Shown in pieces: positions 1 to 7,316 of a stretch of DNA of 15,248 bases (the first letter of the stretch is position 1; every line of letters starts with the position of its first letter). The DNA is taken from the NCBI RefSeq assembly GCF_003459245.1, contig NZ_QRVG01000034.1:1-15248 (forward strand), written 5' to 3'. The notes under the pieces were generated by a model. It did no database searches. It was not told the origin of the DNA and worked only from the letters and a program-made list of their open reading frames with translations. Origin of the DNA: Collinsella sp. AF23-2. Its GTDB lineage: Bacteria > Actinomycetota > Coriobacteriia > Coriobacteriales > Coriobacteriaceae. The translations under genes were made by a program, and so were the position numbers.

Positions 1-30
1 CCGTTGCAATGAAAATGAGAATCAAGGTGC

Positions 31-79
31 AGAAAATACTTTTGTGTGGTAAAGCGCAATCAGTGTCGAAAGTATTTCT
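31..79. repeat. imperfect inverted repeat upstream of ppc
   Basis: AGAAAATACTTT (31-42) and AAAGTATTTCT (69-79) are complementary over 11 pairs with one bulged base, separated by 26 nt. The right half lies just upstream of the -10 box, across the expected -35 zone, so an operator for a regulator of ppc is possible. It could also be an AT-rich promoter sequence with chance symmetry. No regulator is assigned. Confidence 0.4.
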
Positions 80-93
80 CAAGCGCCTATAAT
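64..93 (+). promoter_or_regulatory. likely ppc promoter
   Basis: A perfect -10 hexamer TATAAT lies at 88-93, about 32 nt before the first possible ppc start. No good -35 hexamer is visible at the standard distance (the 64-70 region reads TGTCGAA). This suggests a promoter that leans on its -10 or on an activator. The inverted repeat at 31-79 overlaps it. Confidence 0.6.
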
Positions 94-125
94 GAATACC
101 GCATGTTACGTGCATAGAAGGAGGA

Positions 126-2951
126 ATGGGAGGAAACGTGGCTGAGAACCTAAGCAACCAGTCTGTACCCGAAGCCGCGGCGCGCGTCGCTGCCGTGGTC
201 AACCGCCTCGTTAACCGAATCGGCTCGAATGCCGAGTCCAGGGAGCGTCTCGCCGAGATCGAGATCCCCGAGGAGCTGCGCGACAATCTGGCGCTGTTCT
301 TGCGCCTGGAGCGCCGTGTGCTTAGCGAGTATGATCCCGAGATCGCGGACCTGTTCGACAAGATTTTGACAGCCGAGATTGTGGTCAATGCCGGCAACCC
401 CGGTACCTGCGCTGCCGACGAAGCCGTCGACGAGCAGGGCGTGCCCACCGCCGACGAGCCCACTGCCGTGGCATTTCGTGAGGTCGTCGATTTGATCGAC
501 AGCCTGCCGCTCGATAAGCAGCAGGTCATCGTTCGCGCCTTTACGAGCTTTTTCCATCTGGCAAACCTGTCGGAGGAGAACTACCGTGTGGCGCAGCTGC
601 GCGAGCGCGAGGCCGGTGCGTCGACCGATACCGAGGTCGATCCTGCCAACGAGCTTACCGTTGCCTATCACCAGCTGGTGAATGAGCTGGGTGTCGAGGG
701 TGCCAACGAGCTGCTCGACAAGCTCGAGTTCCACCCTGTCTTTACCGCACATCCCACCGAGGCCCGTCGTAAGGCCGTCGAGGGCAAGATCCGCCGTATC
801 TCCAACCTGCTGGAGGAGCGTCCGCGTCTGGGCGGCTCCGACCTGGTGGAGAACGAGCGCCATATGCTGCAGGAGATCGACGCCCTGGTGCGTACGAGTC
901 CCATCGCGCTCAAGAAGCCCACGCCGGTCGAGGAAGCCGATACCATCATCGACATCTTCGATAACACGCTGTTCGACGTTATCCCCGTTATCTATCGTCG
1001 TTTTGACGATTGGGTGCTGGGCGACAAGGCCGGTACTGTGCCGCCGCTGTGCCCGGCGTTCTTCCATCCCGGCAGCTGGATCGGTTCCGACCGCGACGGT
1101 AACCCCAACGTCACCGCCAAGGTGAGCCGTGAGGTCGCCGCCAAGTACTTTACGCACATGGTGCTCAAGCTCGAGGACAAGTGCCGCCACATCGGCCGCA
1201 ACCTCACGCTCGAGGCTACCTACAGCAAGCCGTCGGCCGAGCTCATTAACCTGTGGAACCATCAGGTCGAGATGAGCCCTCGTTACACGGCCCGCGCCGA
1301 GCTGATCTCCGAGCACGAGCCGCATCGCGCCGTCATGCTCGTCATGGCCGACCGCCTGAACGCCACCGTCCGTCGTATCACCGACACCATGTACCACAGC
1401 GCCGACGAGTTCCTGGATGACCTGCGCGTCGTCCAGCGTTCGCTGGCCGCCTGCGGTGCCGTCCGTGCTGCCTACGGCCCGGTCCAAACCATCATCTGGC
1501 AGGTCGAGTCCTTCGGCTTCCATATGGTCGAGATGGAGTTCCGTCAGCACTCCGTGGTGCATGCCCGCGCCCTTAAGGATATCCACGAGAACGGTATCCA
1601 TGGCGACCTGCAGCCCATGACGCGCGAGGTCATCGATACCTTCCGCGCTATCGGCTCCATCCAAAAGCGCTACGGCAAGAAGATGGCGCACCGCTACATC
1701 ATCTCGTTTACCAAGAGCGCCCAGCATGTGGCCGACGTCTTTGAGCTTGCCCACCTGTCCTTTGCACACGAGGAGGATGTCCCCGAGCTCGACGTGATCC
1801 CGCTGTTCGAGCAGCTCGAGGACCTCGAGGGCTGCGTCGACGTGCTCGATCAGATGCTTACGCTGCCTGTGGTGCAAAAGCGCCTTGCCCAGACCAACCG
1901 CCGCATGGAGGTCATGCTGGGCTATTCCGACTCCTCCAAGGATGCCGGTCCTACCACGGCCATGCTCGCGCTGCACTCCGCGCAGGAGCGCATTGCCAAG
2001 TGGGCCGAGAAGAACGATATCGACCTGGTGCTCATGCACGGTCGCGGCGGTGCCGTGGGCCGTGGCGGCGGCCCGGCCAACAAGGCCGTGCTGGCGCAGC
2101 CCAAGGGTTCGGTCAACTGCTTCTTTAAGCTCACCGAGCAGGGCGAGGTCATCTTTGCCCGTTACGGCAACCGCACGCTGGCTCAGCGCCATGTTGAGTC
2201 CGTTGCCGCCGCAACGCTTTTGCAGTCGGCCCCGAGTGTCGAGAAAACCAACACCGAGACCACGCAGAAGTTCTGGGATATGGCCGAGAAGCTTAACGCC
2301 GCAAGCCACGAGCGCTATCTGGACCTGCTGAACACCGAGGACTTTACACCGTGGTTCTCGACCGTGACGCCGCTGACCGAGGTCGGTCTGCTGCCGATTG
2401 GCTCGCGTCCCGCCAAGCGCGGCTTGGGCGCCAAGTCGCTCGACGACCTGCGTACCATTCCGTGGATCTTCAGCTGGAGCCAGGCGCGCATTAACCTGGC
2501 CGCTTGGTACGGCCTGGGCACCGCCTGCGAGCAGCTGGGCGACCTTGACCAGCTCAAGGCTGCCTACCAGGAGTGGCCGTTCTTCCGCACCTTTATCGAC
2601 AATATTGAGATGTCGATCGCCAAGACCGATCAGCGCATCGCCAAGATGTATCTGCACCTGGGCGACCGCGAGGATCTGTCCGAGAAGGTCTTTACCGAGA
2701 TGCAGCTCACCCGTAAGTGGGTCCTTGCCATCGTCGGTGACGAATGGCCGCTGCAGCGTCGTCGCGTGCTCGGCTGCGCCGTTCGCGTGCGTAACCCCTA
2801 TGTCGACGCCCTGTCCATCGCCCAGGTCCGCGCCCTTCGCGAGGTGCGTATGAACCAGGACGAGATGGCCGAGGAGAAGAAGGCCGAGTACATGAGCCTG
2901 ATTCTTTCGACTGTGACCGGCGTCTCGGCAGGATTGCAAAACACGGGGTAA
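126..2951 (+). CDS. ppc: phosphoenolpyruvate carboxylase
   Basis: Cytosolic anaplerotic enzyme that carboxylates PEP with bicarbonate to oxaloacetate and phosphate. At 941 residues it is somewhat longer than the E. coli enzyme (883). The signature blocks are all present: FTAHPTEA at 206-213 with catalytic His209, GYSDSSKDAG at 599-608, the glycine-rich HGRGGAVGRGGGP loop at 638-650, and the family's conserved ...NTG C-terminus. The segment at about residues 95-180 is less conserved. Start choice is open. ATG126 follows a strong AAGGAGG (118-124), but the gap is only 1 nt. In-frame GTG138 has GGGAGG 4 nt before it and would give 937 residues beginning VAENLSNQ. The gene stands alone; the structured repeat at 2973-3099 lies just downstream. 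Function is very secure and the exact start is not. Confidence 0.97.
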   Translation: MGGNVAENLSNQSVPEAAARVAAVVNRLVNRIGSNAESRERLAEIEIPEELRDNLALFLRLERRVLSEYDPEIADLFDKILTAEIVVNAGNPGTCAADEAVDEQGVPTADEPTAVAFREVVDLIDSLPLDKQQVIVRAFTSFFHLANLSEENYRVAQLREREAGASTDTEVDPANELTVAYHQLVNELGVEGANELLDKLEFHPVFTAHPTEARRKAVEGKIRRISNLLEERPRLGGSDLVENERHMLQEIDALVRTSPIALKKPTPVEEADTIIDIFDNTLFDVIPVIYRRFDDWVLGDKAGTVPPLCPAFFHPGSWIGSDRDGNPNVTAKVSREVAAKYFTHMVLKLEDKCRHIGRNLTLEATYSKPSAELINLWNHQVEMSPRYTARAELISEHEPHRAVMLVMADRLNATVRRITDTMYHSADEFLDDLRVVQRSLAACGAVRAAYGPVQTIIWQVESFGFHMVEMEFRQHSVVHARALKDIHENGIHGDLQPMTREVIDTFRAIGSIQKRYGKKMAHRYIISFTKSAQHVADVFELAHLSFAHEEDVPELDVIPLFEQLEDLEGCVDVLDQMLTLPVVQKRLAQTNRRMEVMLGYSDSSKDAGPTTAMLALHSAQERIAKWAEKNDIDLVLMHGRGGAVGRGGGPANKAVLAQPKGSVNCFFKLTEQGEVIFARYGNRTLAQRHVESVAAATLLQSAPSVEKTNTETTQKFWDMAEKLNAASHERYLDLLNTEDFTPWFSTVTPLTEVGLLPIGSRPAKRGLGAKSLDDLRTIPWIFSWSQARINLAAWYGLGTACEQLGDLDQLKAAYQEWPFFRTFIDNIEMSIAKTDQRIAKMYLHLGDREDLSEKVFTEMQLTRKWVLAIVGDEWPLQRRRVLGCAVRVRNPYVDALSIAQVRALREVRMNQDEMAEEKKAEYMSLILSTVTGVSAGLQNTG

Positions 2952-2972
2952 TCGATAGCCCTGTAGTCGTCC

Positions 2973-3099
2973 GGGCCCGCCATCAGTTTACTTTTAGGCA
3001 CGTCCTCGGACATGCAAAAAGCCCTCGCTGCGCACTTCGTGCGGCGAGGGCTTCTTGCGTCCTGCGGAGTGTGCCTAAAAGTAAACTGATGGCGGGCCC
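2973..3099. repeat. structured inverted-repeat element, copy 1
   Basis: Two 29-nt arms (2973-3001 and 3071-3099) are perfectly complementary. Between them lie a central hairpin (3014-3028 with 3044-3058, capped by CGCAC-TTC-GTGCG) and two 12-nt linkers, GTCCTCGGACAT (3002-3013) and GTCCTGCGGAGT (3059-3070). Each linker can itself fold into a mini-hairpin, giving a possible cloverleaf. One A-C mismatch sits in the central stem. A second copy at 5564-5689 has the same core, and differing arm bases are compensated on the opposite arm. No T-tract follows, so a simple intrinsic terminator is unlikely. It separates ppc from larA. It may act as a transcript 3' end or processing structure, or be a dispersed MITE/REP-like element. 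Confidence 0.9.
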
Positions 3100-3480
3100 T
3101 GCGATGTCCGGCCTTCGGCGGATTACTGGCTGAGGGAATATAGTGCGCTTCGCGCGTTTGGAAGGGGCTTCGTGCTGCGGAATGCATTCAGAGGGAAACC
3201 CGTCGGGCCTCTTTGTCCTCGGTCTTCTGGGATTGGGGCTGAAGAGATTAAAGTGCGCTTTGCGCCTCGCGTCTTATCGATCGGGTTTGAGATGCATGTG
3301 GCGCTTCTCGCCTTACGGCTGTTGCGGCTGCGGTCCCGTTTGGGATCGCAGCCGTTTTGTTGTGGGTCAAATATGAACGTTGTGTTAATGAGTCGGTGGA
3401 CGGTGGAGTTTTTCGGTGAGCGGCGTATCCTTCCAACGGTTTATCTAGTGTGTCAGTTGAAAGGAAGAGGGCGCTCGTCA
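3100..3480 (+). other. non-coding stretch between the repeat and larA
   Basis: No convincing gene. The open frame running into larA from 3172 has no conserved sequence or ribosome site before 3481. It holds a weak hairpin (GAGG 3191-3194 with CCTC 3208-3211, inner CCC/GGG, then TTT), a good terminator at 3325-3358, and two similar GC-rich strings (AGTGCGCTTCGCGC near 3142, AGTGCGCTTTGCGC near 3251). The larA promoter should lie after the terminator, but I could not identify convincing -35/-10 boxes. Confidence 0.6.
3325..3358 (+). terminator. intrinsic terminator upstream of larA
   Basis: CGGCTGCGGTCCC (3325-3337) pairs with GGGATCGCAGCCG (3342-3354) over 13 bp with one G-U pair and a GTTT loop, followed by TTTTGTTGT. 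It lies well past the ppc stop and 123 nt before the larA start. It either ends read-through from ppc or attenuates a longer larA leader. Confidence 0.8.
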
Positions 3481-4758
3481 TTGTTTGAATGTGAACTGCC
3501 GTTTGACCACAAGACGTTGCATCTGGAGCTTGAGGATAAGAACTTCGCGGGTGTGATGGAAGGTCATCAAAACGAGTTAAAGACCACGAAATCGCAGGAA
3601 GAGCTGGTGGAGGAGTCGCTTGTCAACCCTTATGGCTCGCCTTCGCTCGGGGAGCTTTGCGCTGGCAAGAAGGATATTGTCATTATTAGCTCCGACCATA
3701 CGCGCCCCGTTCCCTCGCGTGTGACGATGCCTATTCTGCTGCATCACATCCATTCCGCTGCGCCCGAGGCTCGCGTGCGTATTTTGGTTGCTACGGGTAT
3801 GCATCGTCCGTCGACGCACGAGGAGCTCGTCAACAAGTACGGCGAGGAAATTGTTGCCAACGAGGAAATCGTTATGCACGTCGCGACTGACGACAGCATG
3901 ATGAAAAAGATCGGCACCCTGCCTTCTGGTGGCGAGTGCATCATCAATAAGATTGCCGTCGATTGCGATCTGCTGCTTGCCGAGGGCTTTATTGAGCCGC
4001 ACTTCTTTGCTGGTTTCTCCGGCAGCCGCAAGTCCGTCCTGCCTGGCATCGCCAGCTACAAGACCATCATGTACAACCACAACGGCCAGTTTGTGAACGA
4101 TTCCCATTCGCGTGCCGGCAACCTGTGCCATAACCACGTGAGCGAGGACATGTTTGCCGCTGCCGAGATGGCTCACCTTGCCTTTGTGCTTAACGTGGTG
4201 CTCAACGGCAAGCACGAGGTCATTGGCTCCTTCGCCGGCGACATCCACAAGGCACACGAGGCTGGCTGCGAGTTCGTAAAGAGCCTTGCCGGCGTTGAGC
4301 CCGTCGAGTGCGAGATTGCCATCACCACCAACGGCGGCTACCCGCTCGACCAGAACATCTACCAGGCCGTGAAGGGCATGTGCTCTGCCGAGGCCACGCT
4401 TCCCGAGGGCGGTGTGATTATCGACGTTGCCGGTTGTGCCGACGGTCACGGTGGCGAGGGCTTCTATCACAACATCGCCGACAACGATCCGGCAGAGTTT
4501 GAGCGTGCCTGCATCGATCGTCCAAAGGACGAGACCCTGCCCGATCAGTGGACGAGCCAGATTTTCGCCCGCATCCTGGCACATCACCCTGTGATCATGG
4601 TTACCGACCTGTGCGATCACCAGATGATTAAGGATATGCACATGACGCCGGTCAACACCCTCGAGGAGGCGCTCAAGCTCGCCTTTGAGATGAAGGGTGC
4701 CGATGCCAAGGTGGCCGTCATTCCCGATGGCCTGGGCGTTGTCGTCGCTCAGCACTAG
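3481..4758 (+). CDS. larA: nickel-pincer lactate racemase LarA
   Basis: Interconverts L- and D-lactate using a covalently bound nickel-pincer nucleotide. Counted from TTG3481, the protein has 425 residues. The residues known in Lactobacillus plantarum LarA fall at identical numbers: catalytic His108 (ATGMHRPST) and His174 (EPHFFAGFS), cofactor-attaching Lys184 (GSRKSVLPG) and nickel ligand His200 (MYNH). That agreement, together with AAGGAAGAGG at 3461-3470, decides the TTG start. The frame stays open upstream to 3172, but that part resembles nothing. Conserved stretches include SSDHTRPVPS, THEELVNKYGE, TNGGYPLDQNIYQAVKG and DGHGGEGFYHN. larD follows 49 nt downstream, presumably co-transcribed. 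Cofactor genes larB and larC lie on the opposite strand about 1.6 kb away. Being next to larBCD makes lactate the likely substrate, although LarA homologues acting on other 2-hydroxyacids are known. Confidence 0.95.
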   Translation: MFECELPFDHKTLHLELEDKNFAGVMEGHQNELKTTKSQEELVEESLVNPYGSPSLGELCAGKKDIVIISSDHTRPVPSRVTMPILLHHIHSAAPEARVRILVATGMHRPSTHEELVNKYGEEIVANEEIVMHVATDDSMMKKIGTLPSGGECIINKIAVDCDLLLAEGFIEPHFFAGFSGSRKSVLPGIASYKTIMYNHNGQFVNDSHSRAGNLCHNHVSEDMFAAAEMAHLAFVLNVVLNGKHEVIGSFAGDIHKAHEAGCEFVKSLAGVEPVECEIAITTNGGYPLDQNIYQAVKGMCSAEATLPEGGVIIDVAGCADGHGGEGFYHNIADNDPAEFERACIDRPKDETLPDQWTSQIFARILAHHPVIMVTDLCDHQMIKDMHMTPVNTLEEALKLAFEMKGADAKVAVIPDGLGVVVAQH

Positions 4759-4807
4759 CGCGCGGCCTAAACGAATCGTTTATAACCGACAAGAAAGATA
4801 AGGTTTT

Positions 4808-5539
4808 ATGCTTACCAAACTCCTCTGCGAATTCGGCGCAACGGCCCTCATGATCATCTTTGGCGTGGGCGTACACTGCGATACCGTGCTTAAGGGCACC
4901 AAGTATCAGGGCTCCGGCCACATGTTTGCCATCACCACTTGGTCTTTTGGCATCTCGGTCTGCCTGTTTGTCTTTGGTGGCGCCGTGTGCATGAACCCGG
5001 CCATGGTGCTTGCCCAGTGCATCGTCGGTCTGGTGCCGTGGGGCAACTGCATCCCCTTCATGCTTGCCGATATGCTCGGCGGCTTTGTGGGTGCCGTTAT
5101 CGCTTGGTTTATGTATGCCGATGAGTTCAAGGCTTCCGAAGGCGTCGTCGATCCCATTGCTCAGCGCAACATCTTCTCGACCAACCCCACCACCGAGGGC
5201 ACGAACTATGCCCGCAACTTCTTCTGCGAGGCTATCTGCACCTTCGTGTTCATCAGCGCCATCCTTGCTGCTGCTAGCCGTGCTGGTGAGAACGTTCTGT
5301 TGCTCGCCATCTGCGTCGGTCTGATTGTCTGGGCCGTTGGCATGGGCATGGGCGGCATCACCGGCTTCGCCATGAACCAGGCACGTGACCTTGGTCCTCG
5401 CATGGCCTATCAGGTGTTGCCGATTAAGAACAAGGCTGACAACAACTGGAAGTATGGCCTGCTTGTTCCTGGCATCGCTCCGTTTGTCGGTGCCGCTCTG
5501 GCTGCACTGTTTGTGCACGGCTTCTTGGGCATGTTCTAG
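4808..5539 (+). CDS. larD: LarD-like aquaglyceroporin (lactate channel)
   Basis: Integral membrane channel of the MIP/GlpF family, 243 residues with six hydrophobic segments and two half-helix loops. The first NPA motif is intact (GAVCMNPAMVLAQ, N63-P64-A65), although the usual preceding His is replaced by Cys. The second reads FAMNQARDLGPR (N190-Q191-A192), with Gln for Pro. The selectivity-filter Arg193 and the following D-x-GPR are kept. Location 49 nt after larA matches the LarD arrangement in Lactobacillus plantarum, where the channel speeds lactate passage. ATG4808 has only a weak site (AAGG about 4 nt upstream), so translation may be coupled to larA. A glycerol or water channel is the alternative reading; context favours lactate. 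Confidence 0.85.
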   Translation: MLTKLLCEFGATALMIIFGVGVHCDTVLKGTKYQGSGHMFAITTWSFGISVCLFVFGGAVCMNPAMVLAQCIVGLVPWGNCIPFMLADMLGGFVGAVIAWFMYADEFKASEGVVDPIAQRNIFSTNPTTEGTNYARNFFCEAICTFVFISAILAAASRAGENVLLLAICVGLIVWAVGMGMGGITGFAMNQARDLGPRMAYQVLPIKNKADNNWKYGLLVPGIAPFVGAALAALFVHGFLGMF

Positions 5540-5563
5540 TCCAAGACAATTGATATAACGCCC

Positions 5564-5689
5564 GGGTTCGGCATAGGTTAACTTTCCGCCGCGTCCTCGG
5601 ACATGCAAGAAGCTCCCGCTGCGCACTTCGTGCGGCGGGAGCTTCTTGCGTCCTGCGGAGTGCGGCGGAAAGTTAACCTAGCCGAACCC
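5564..5689. repeat. structured inverted-repeat element, copy 2
   Basis: Same architecture as the element at 2973-3099. The arms are 5564-5592 and 5662-5689, complementary except for one unpaired A in the left arm near 5573. The 71-nt core (5592-5662) differs from copy 1 at five positions, all in the central hairpin stem. Four of those form two compensated base-pair swaps and the fifth turns an A-C mismatch into G-C. Both 12-nt linkers are identical to copy 1. It lies after larD, between it and the convergent tetR, where it might mark a transcript end on both strands; no T-tract follows on either side. Confidence 0.9.
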
Positions 5690-5846
5690 TGCGGGAATCC
5701 AGCTGCGTTCGAACAAGCAACCAACATATATATCTGAATTTGGATGTGGTGGGCGCTTGTTGCTGGTGGGGGCGTTGAGGCGCGAGTGACACTTTGGGGT
5801 GCGCGGAGCCCTGCGTTGGGTCGATGATTTGGGATGAGCTTCTTAC
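5690..5846. other. non-coding tail between repeat copy 2 and tetR
   Basis: With the repeat, this completes the 307-bp gap between larD and tetR (5540-5846). It has a short AT-rich patch (ATATATAT near 5727) and a weak AGCAAC/GTTGCT symmetry. I see no gene and no clear tetR terminator. Confidence 0.5.
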
Positions 5847-6386
5847 TTAGGTGAAGAGGGGCTTTATGGCTGAGAGGTAGTCTTTGGCTACGTCGGCTTT
5901 ATCTGCTTGGAAATTGTGCCAGGCCCACCATTGGACCATTCCTACGAAGCTTGAGGCTATGTGGTGTAGTAGGAAACTGCGGTCCATGGTGCCGGCGGGG
6001 CCTGCGGGGCCGACGGGGACGGTTTCGGCTGCGCGCGACATGATGGTCTTGCGGAGACAGTCGGCGAAGACGCGTGAGCCGGCGCCGGCTACCAGTGCCC
6101 GTACACCCTGCCGACGATTCCAGAGGTTGTTGAGGATATGCTCGACCTGTACGAGTGGGTCATCGAGGGGCGTACCGTCATCGTCGAGGGCATGGGTGCA
6201 GATATCGCGCACGAGCTCAGCGAGCAGGTCATCTTTGCTCTTGAAGAGCCCGTAGAACGTGGCCCGACCTACGTGGGCACGAGTGATGATGTCGCCGACG
6301 GTGATCTTGCCGTAGTCTTTCTCGCACAGGAGCTCGGAGAACGCCGTAACGATGGCAGCGCGGCTTTTTGCCTTGCGGGCATCCAT
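5847..6386 (-). CDS. TetR/AcrR-family transcriptional regulator
   Basis: Predicted DNA-binding regulator of 179 residues. The N-terminus (ARKAKSRAAIVTAFSELL) leads into a typical TetR helix-turn-helix at about 28-50 (ITVGDIITRAHVGRATFYGLF). The C-terminal ligand domain is unremarkable; it has a Gly/Pro-rich loop at about 125-131 and a Trp-rich helix (MVQWWAWHNF). ATG6386 is chosen because homology starts there and because the larC stop ends 2 nt before it, so translation is probably coupled. The open frame extends upstream to 6599, but that part is out-of-frame larC sequence. As the last gene of larB-larC-tetR it may sense lactate or cofactor status and control this operon, with the inverted repeat at 8144-8177 as a possible site. 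Ligand and targets are inference. Confidence 0.88.
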   Translation of the reverse strand: MDARKAKSRAAIVTAFSELLCEKDYGKITVGDIITRAHVGRATFYGLFKSKDDLLAELVRDICTHALDDDGTPLDDPLVQVEHILNNLWNRRQGVRALVAGAGSRVFADCLRKTIMSRAAETVPVGPAGPAGTMDRSFLLHHIASSFVGMVQWWAWHNFQADKADVAKDYLSAIKPLFT

Positions 6387-6388
6387 GG

Positions 6389-7306
6389 CTATGCGTCCGC
6401 GTGAACGAGCAGGCAGCGGAGCGTACCGGAGCAACCTTCGTAGGGGCGTTTGCCGGCGCCGTAGCCGACGGCTTCGATGCGGTAGCGTGAGGGCAGTTGG
6501 TCGGACGTGCGCAGCGCGGTGACGATGGCGGCGCCCGTCGGCGTCACGAGCTCGCCGGCGACCGGTGCAGGCGCGAGGGCGATATTGCCCGCCTGGCACA
6601 GGTTGACGACAGCGGGGACGGGAATGGGCATGAGGCCGTGGGCACAGTGGATGGTGCCGTGACCCTCGGAGAGCGACTCGACCACGATGTCCTCAATACC
6701 AAGGTCGTCGAGGCAGATGGCGACAGAGCAGACGTCGACAATGGAGTCGACGGCGCCCACCTCGTGAAACAGGACGGTGTCGGGCGTTTTGCCGTGAGCC
6801 TTTGCCTCGGCATCAGCGAGTACAGAAAAAATGGCGAGGGCACGACGCTTGGCACCATCGCTTAGCCGTGAGCCATCGATGATGGCGGTGACGTCTGCCA
6901 AAGAGCGGTGGTGATGGTGGTGGGCGTGATGATGGCCATCGTGGTCATGGCCGTGGGCCTCATGGTCATGCTCGTGGCAGTGCTCGTGTTCGTGCTCGCC
7001 ATGATCATGGTGGTGGTGCTCATGCTCATGTGTGTGCTCGGTGCCCGCTTCGTTGCCGTAGAGCCAGGCCATGTCGTGGTCGTGGTTCTCGAGCTCCTCT
7101 GCCAGCTGAACATCAAAGTCGCAGGCGTCGATGCCATGCTTGTTTACGCGTGTAACGGCAATCTCAAAGCCGCCGACCGGCAGCGTGGCGAGCTGGTCGC
7201 GCAGATGCTCCTCGCTGGCGCCCAGGTCGAGCAGGGCCGCGACGGTCATGTCGCCGCTGATGCCCGAGGTGCCGTCGATGATAAGCGTGTGCTGATGGTT
7301 GGACAT
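6389..7306 (-). CDS. larC: LarC N-terminal domain protein, His-rich, lacking LarC2
   Basis: LarC inserts nickel into the pincer nucleotide of lactate racemase by a CTP-dependent cyclometallation. This 305-residue protein has the N-terminal hallmark GTSGISGDM (12-20), then a His-rich nickel-binding-type segment with 25 His among residues 91-133. The core follows (HEVGAVDSIVDV, PIPVPAVVNL, TPTGAAIVTAL), ending at GYGAGKR. It stops a few residues after the point where full LarC proteins (about 400 or more residues) continue into the C-terminal LarC2 domain. No LarC2 coding follows in any frame, because tetR begins 2 nt later. It starts at ATG7306 with AAGGAG 8 nt upstream; that site overlaps the larB stop, 10 nt away. 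Either LarC2 is encoded elsewhere, or the domain was lost, or this protein acts only in nickel delivery. Confidence 0.88.
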   Translation of the reverse strand: MSNHQHTLIIDGTSGISGDMTVAALLDLGASEEHLRDQLATLPVGGFEIAVTRVNKHGIDACDFDVQLAEELENHDHDMAWLYGNEAGTEHTHEHEHHHHDHGEHEHEHCHEHDHEAHGHDHDGHHHAHHHHHRSLADVTAIIDGSRLSDGAKRRALAIFSVLADAEAKAHGKTPDTVLFHEVGAVDSIVDVCSVAICLDDLGIEDIVVESLSEGHGTIHCAHGLMPIPVPAVVNLCQAGNIALAPAPVAGELVTPTGAAIVTALRTSDQLPSRYRIEAVGYGAGKRPYEGCSGTLRCLLVHADA

Positions 7307-7316
7307 GAAATGCTCC

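Noticed and set aside
150..2939. 929-codon open frame on the minus strand opposite ppc
   Set aside because: It is the antisense shadow of ppc. G/C-ending codons remove stop codons from the opposite strand. The translation has no recognisable domain, while the plus-strand protein has every PEPC motif.
2973..3099. Ordinary intrinsic terminator for ppc
   Set aside because: The stem is very long, has invariant linkers and no following T-tract, and recurs with compensated changes. A separate classical terminator exists at 3325-3358. A role in ending transcripts is still possible.
3143..3376. 77-residue plus-strand open frame in the ppc-larA gap
   Set aside because: It has no ribosome site of note, its Cys/Gly/Arg-rich composition is typical of non-coding GC-rich DNA, and it runs through the terminator hairpin.
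3172..3480. 103-residue N-terminal extension of LarA
   Set aside because: The frame is open, but it crosses a terminator and shows no homology. Starting at TTG3481 places His108, His174, Lys184 and His200 at exactly the known LarA numbers.
6300..6391. Programmed frameshift joining larC to a LarC2 domain, as in Lactobacillus
   Set aside because: In all frames after the larC stop the DNA is accounted for by the tetR coding sequence. No LarC2-like peptide is readable.
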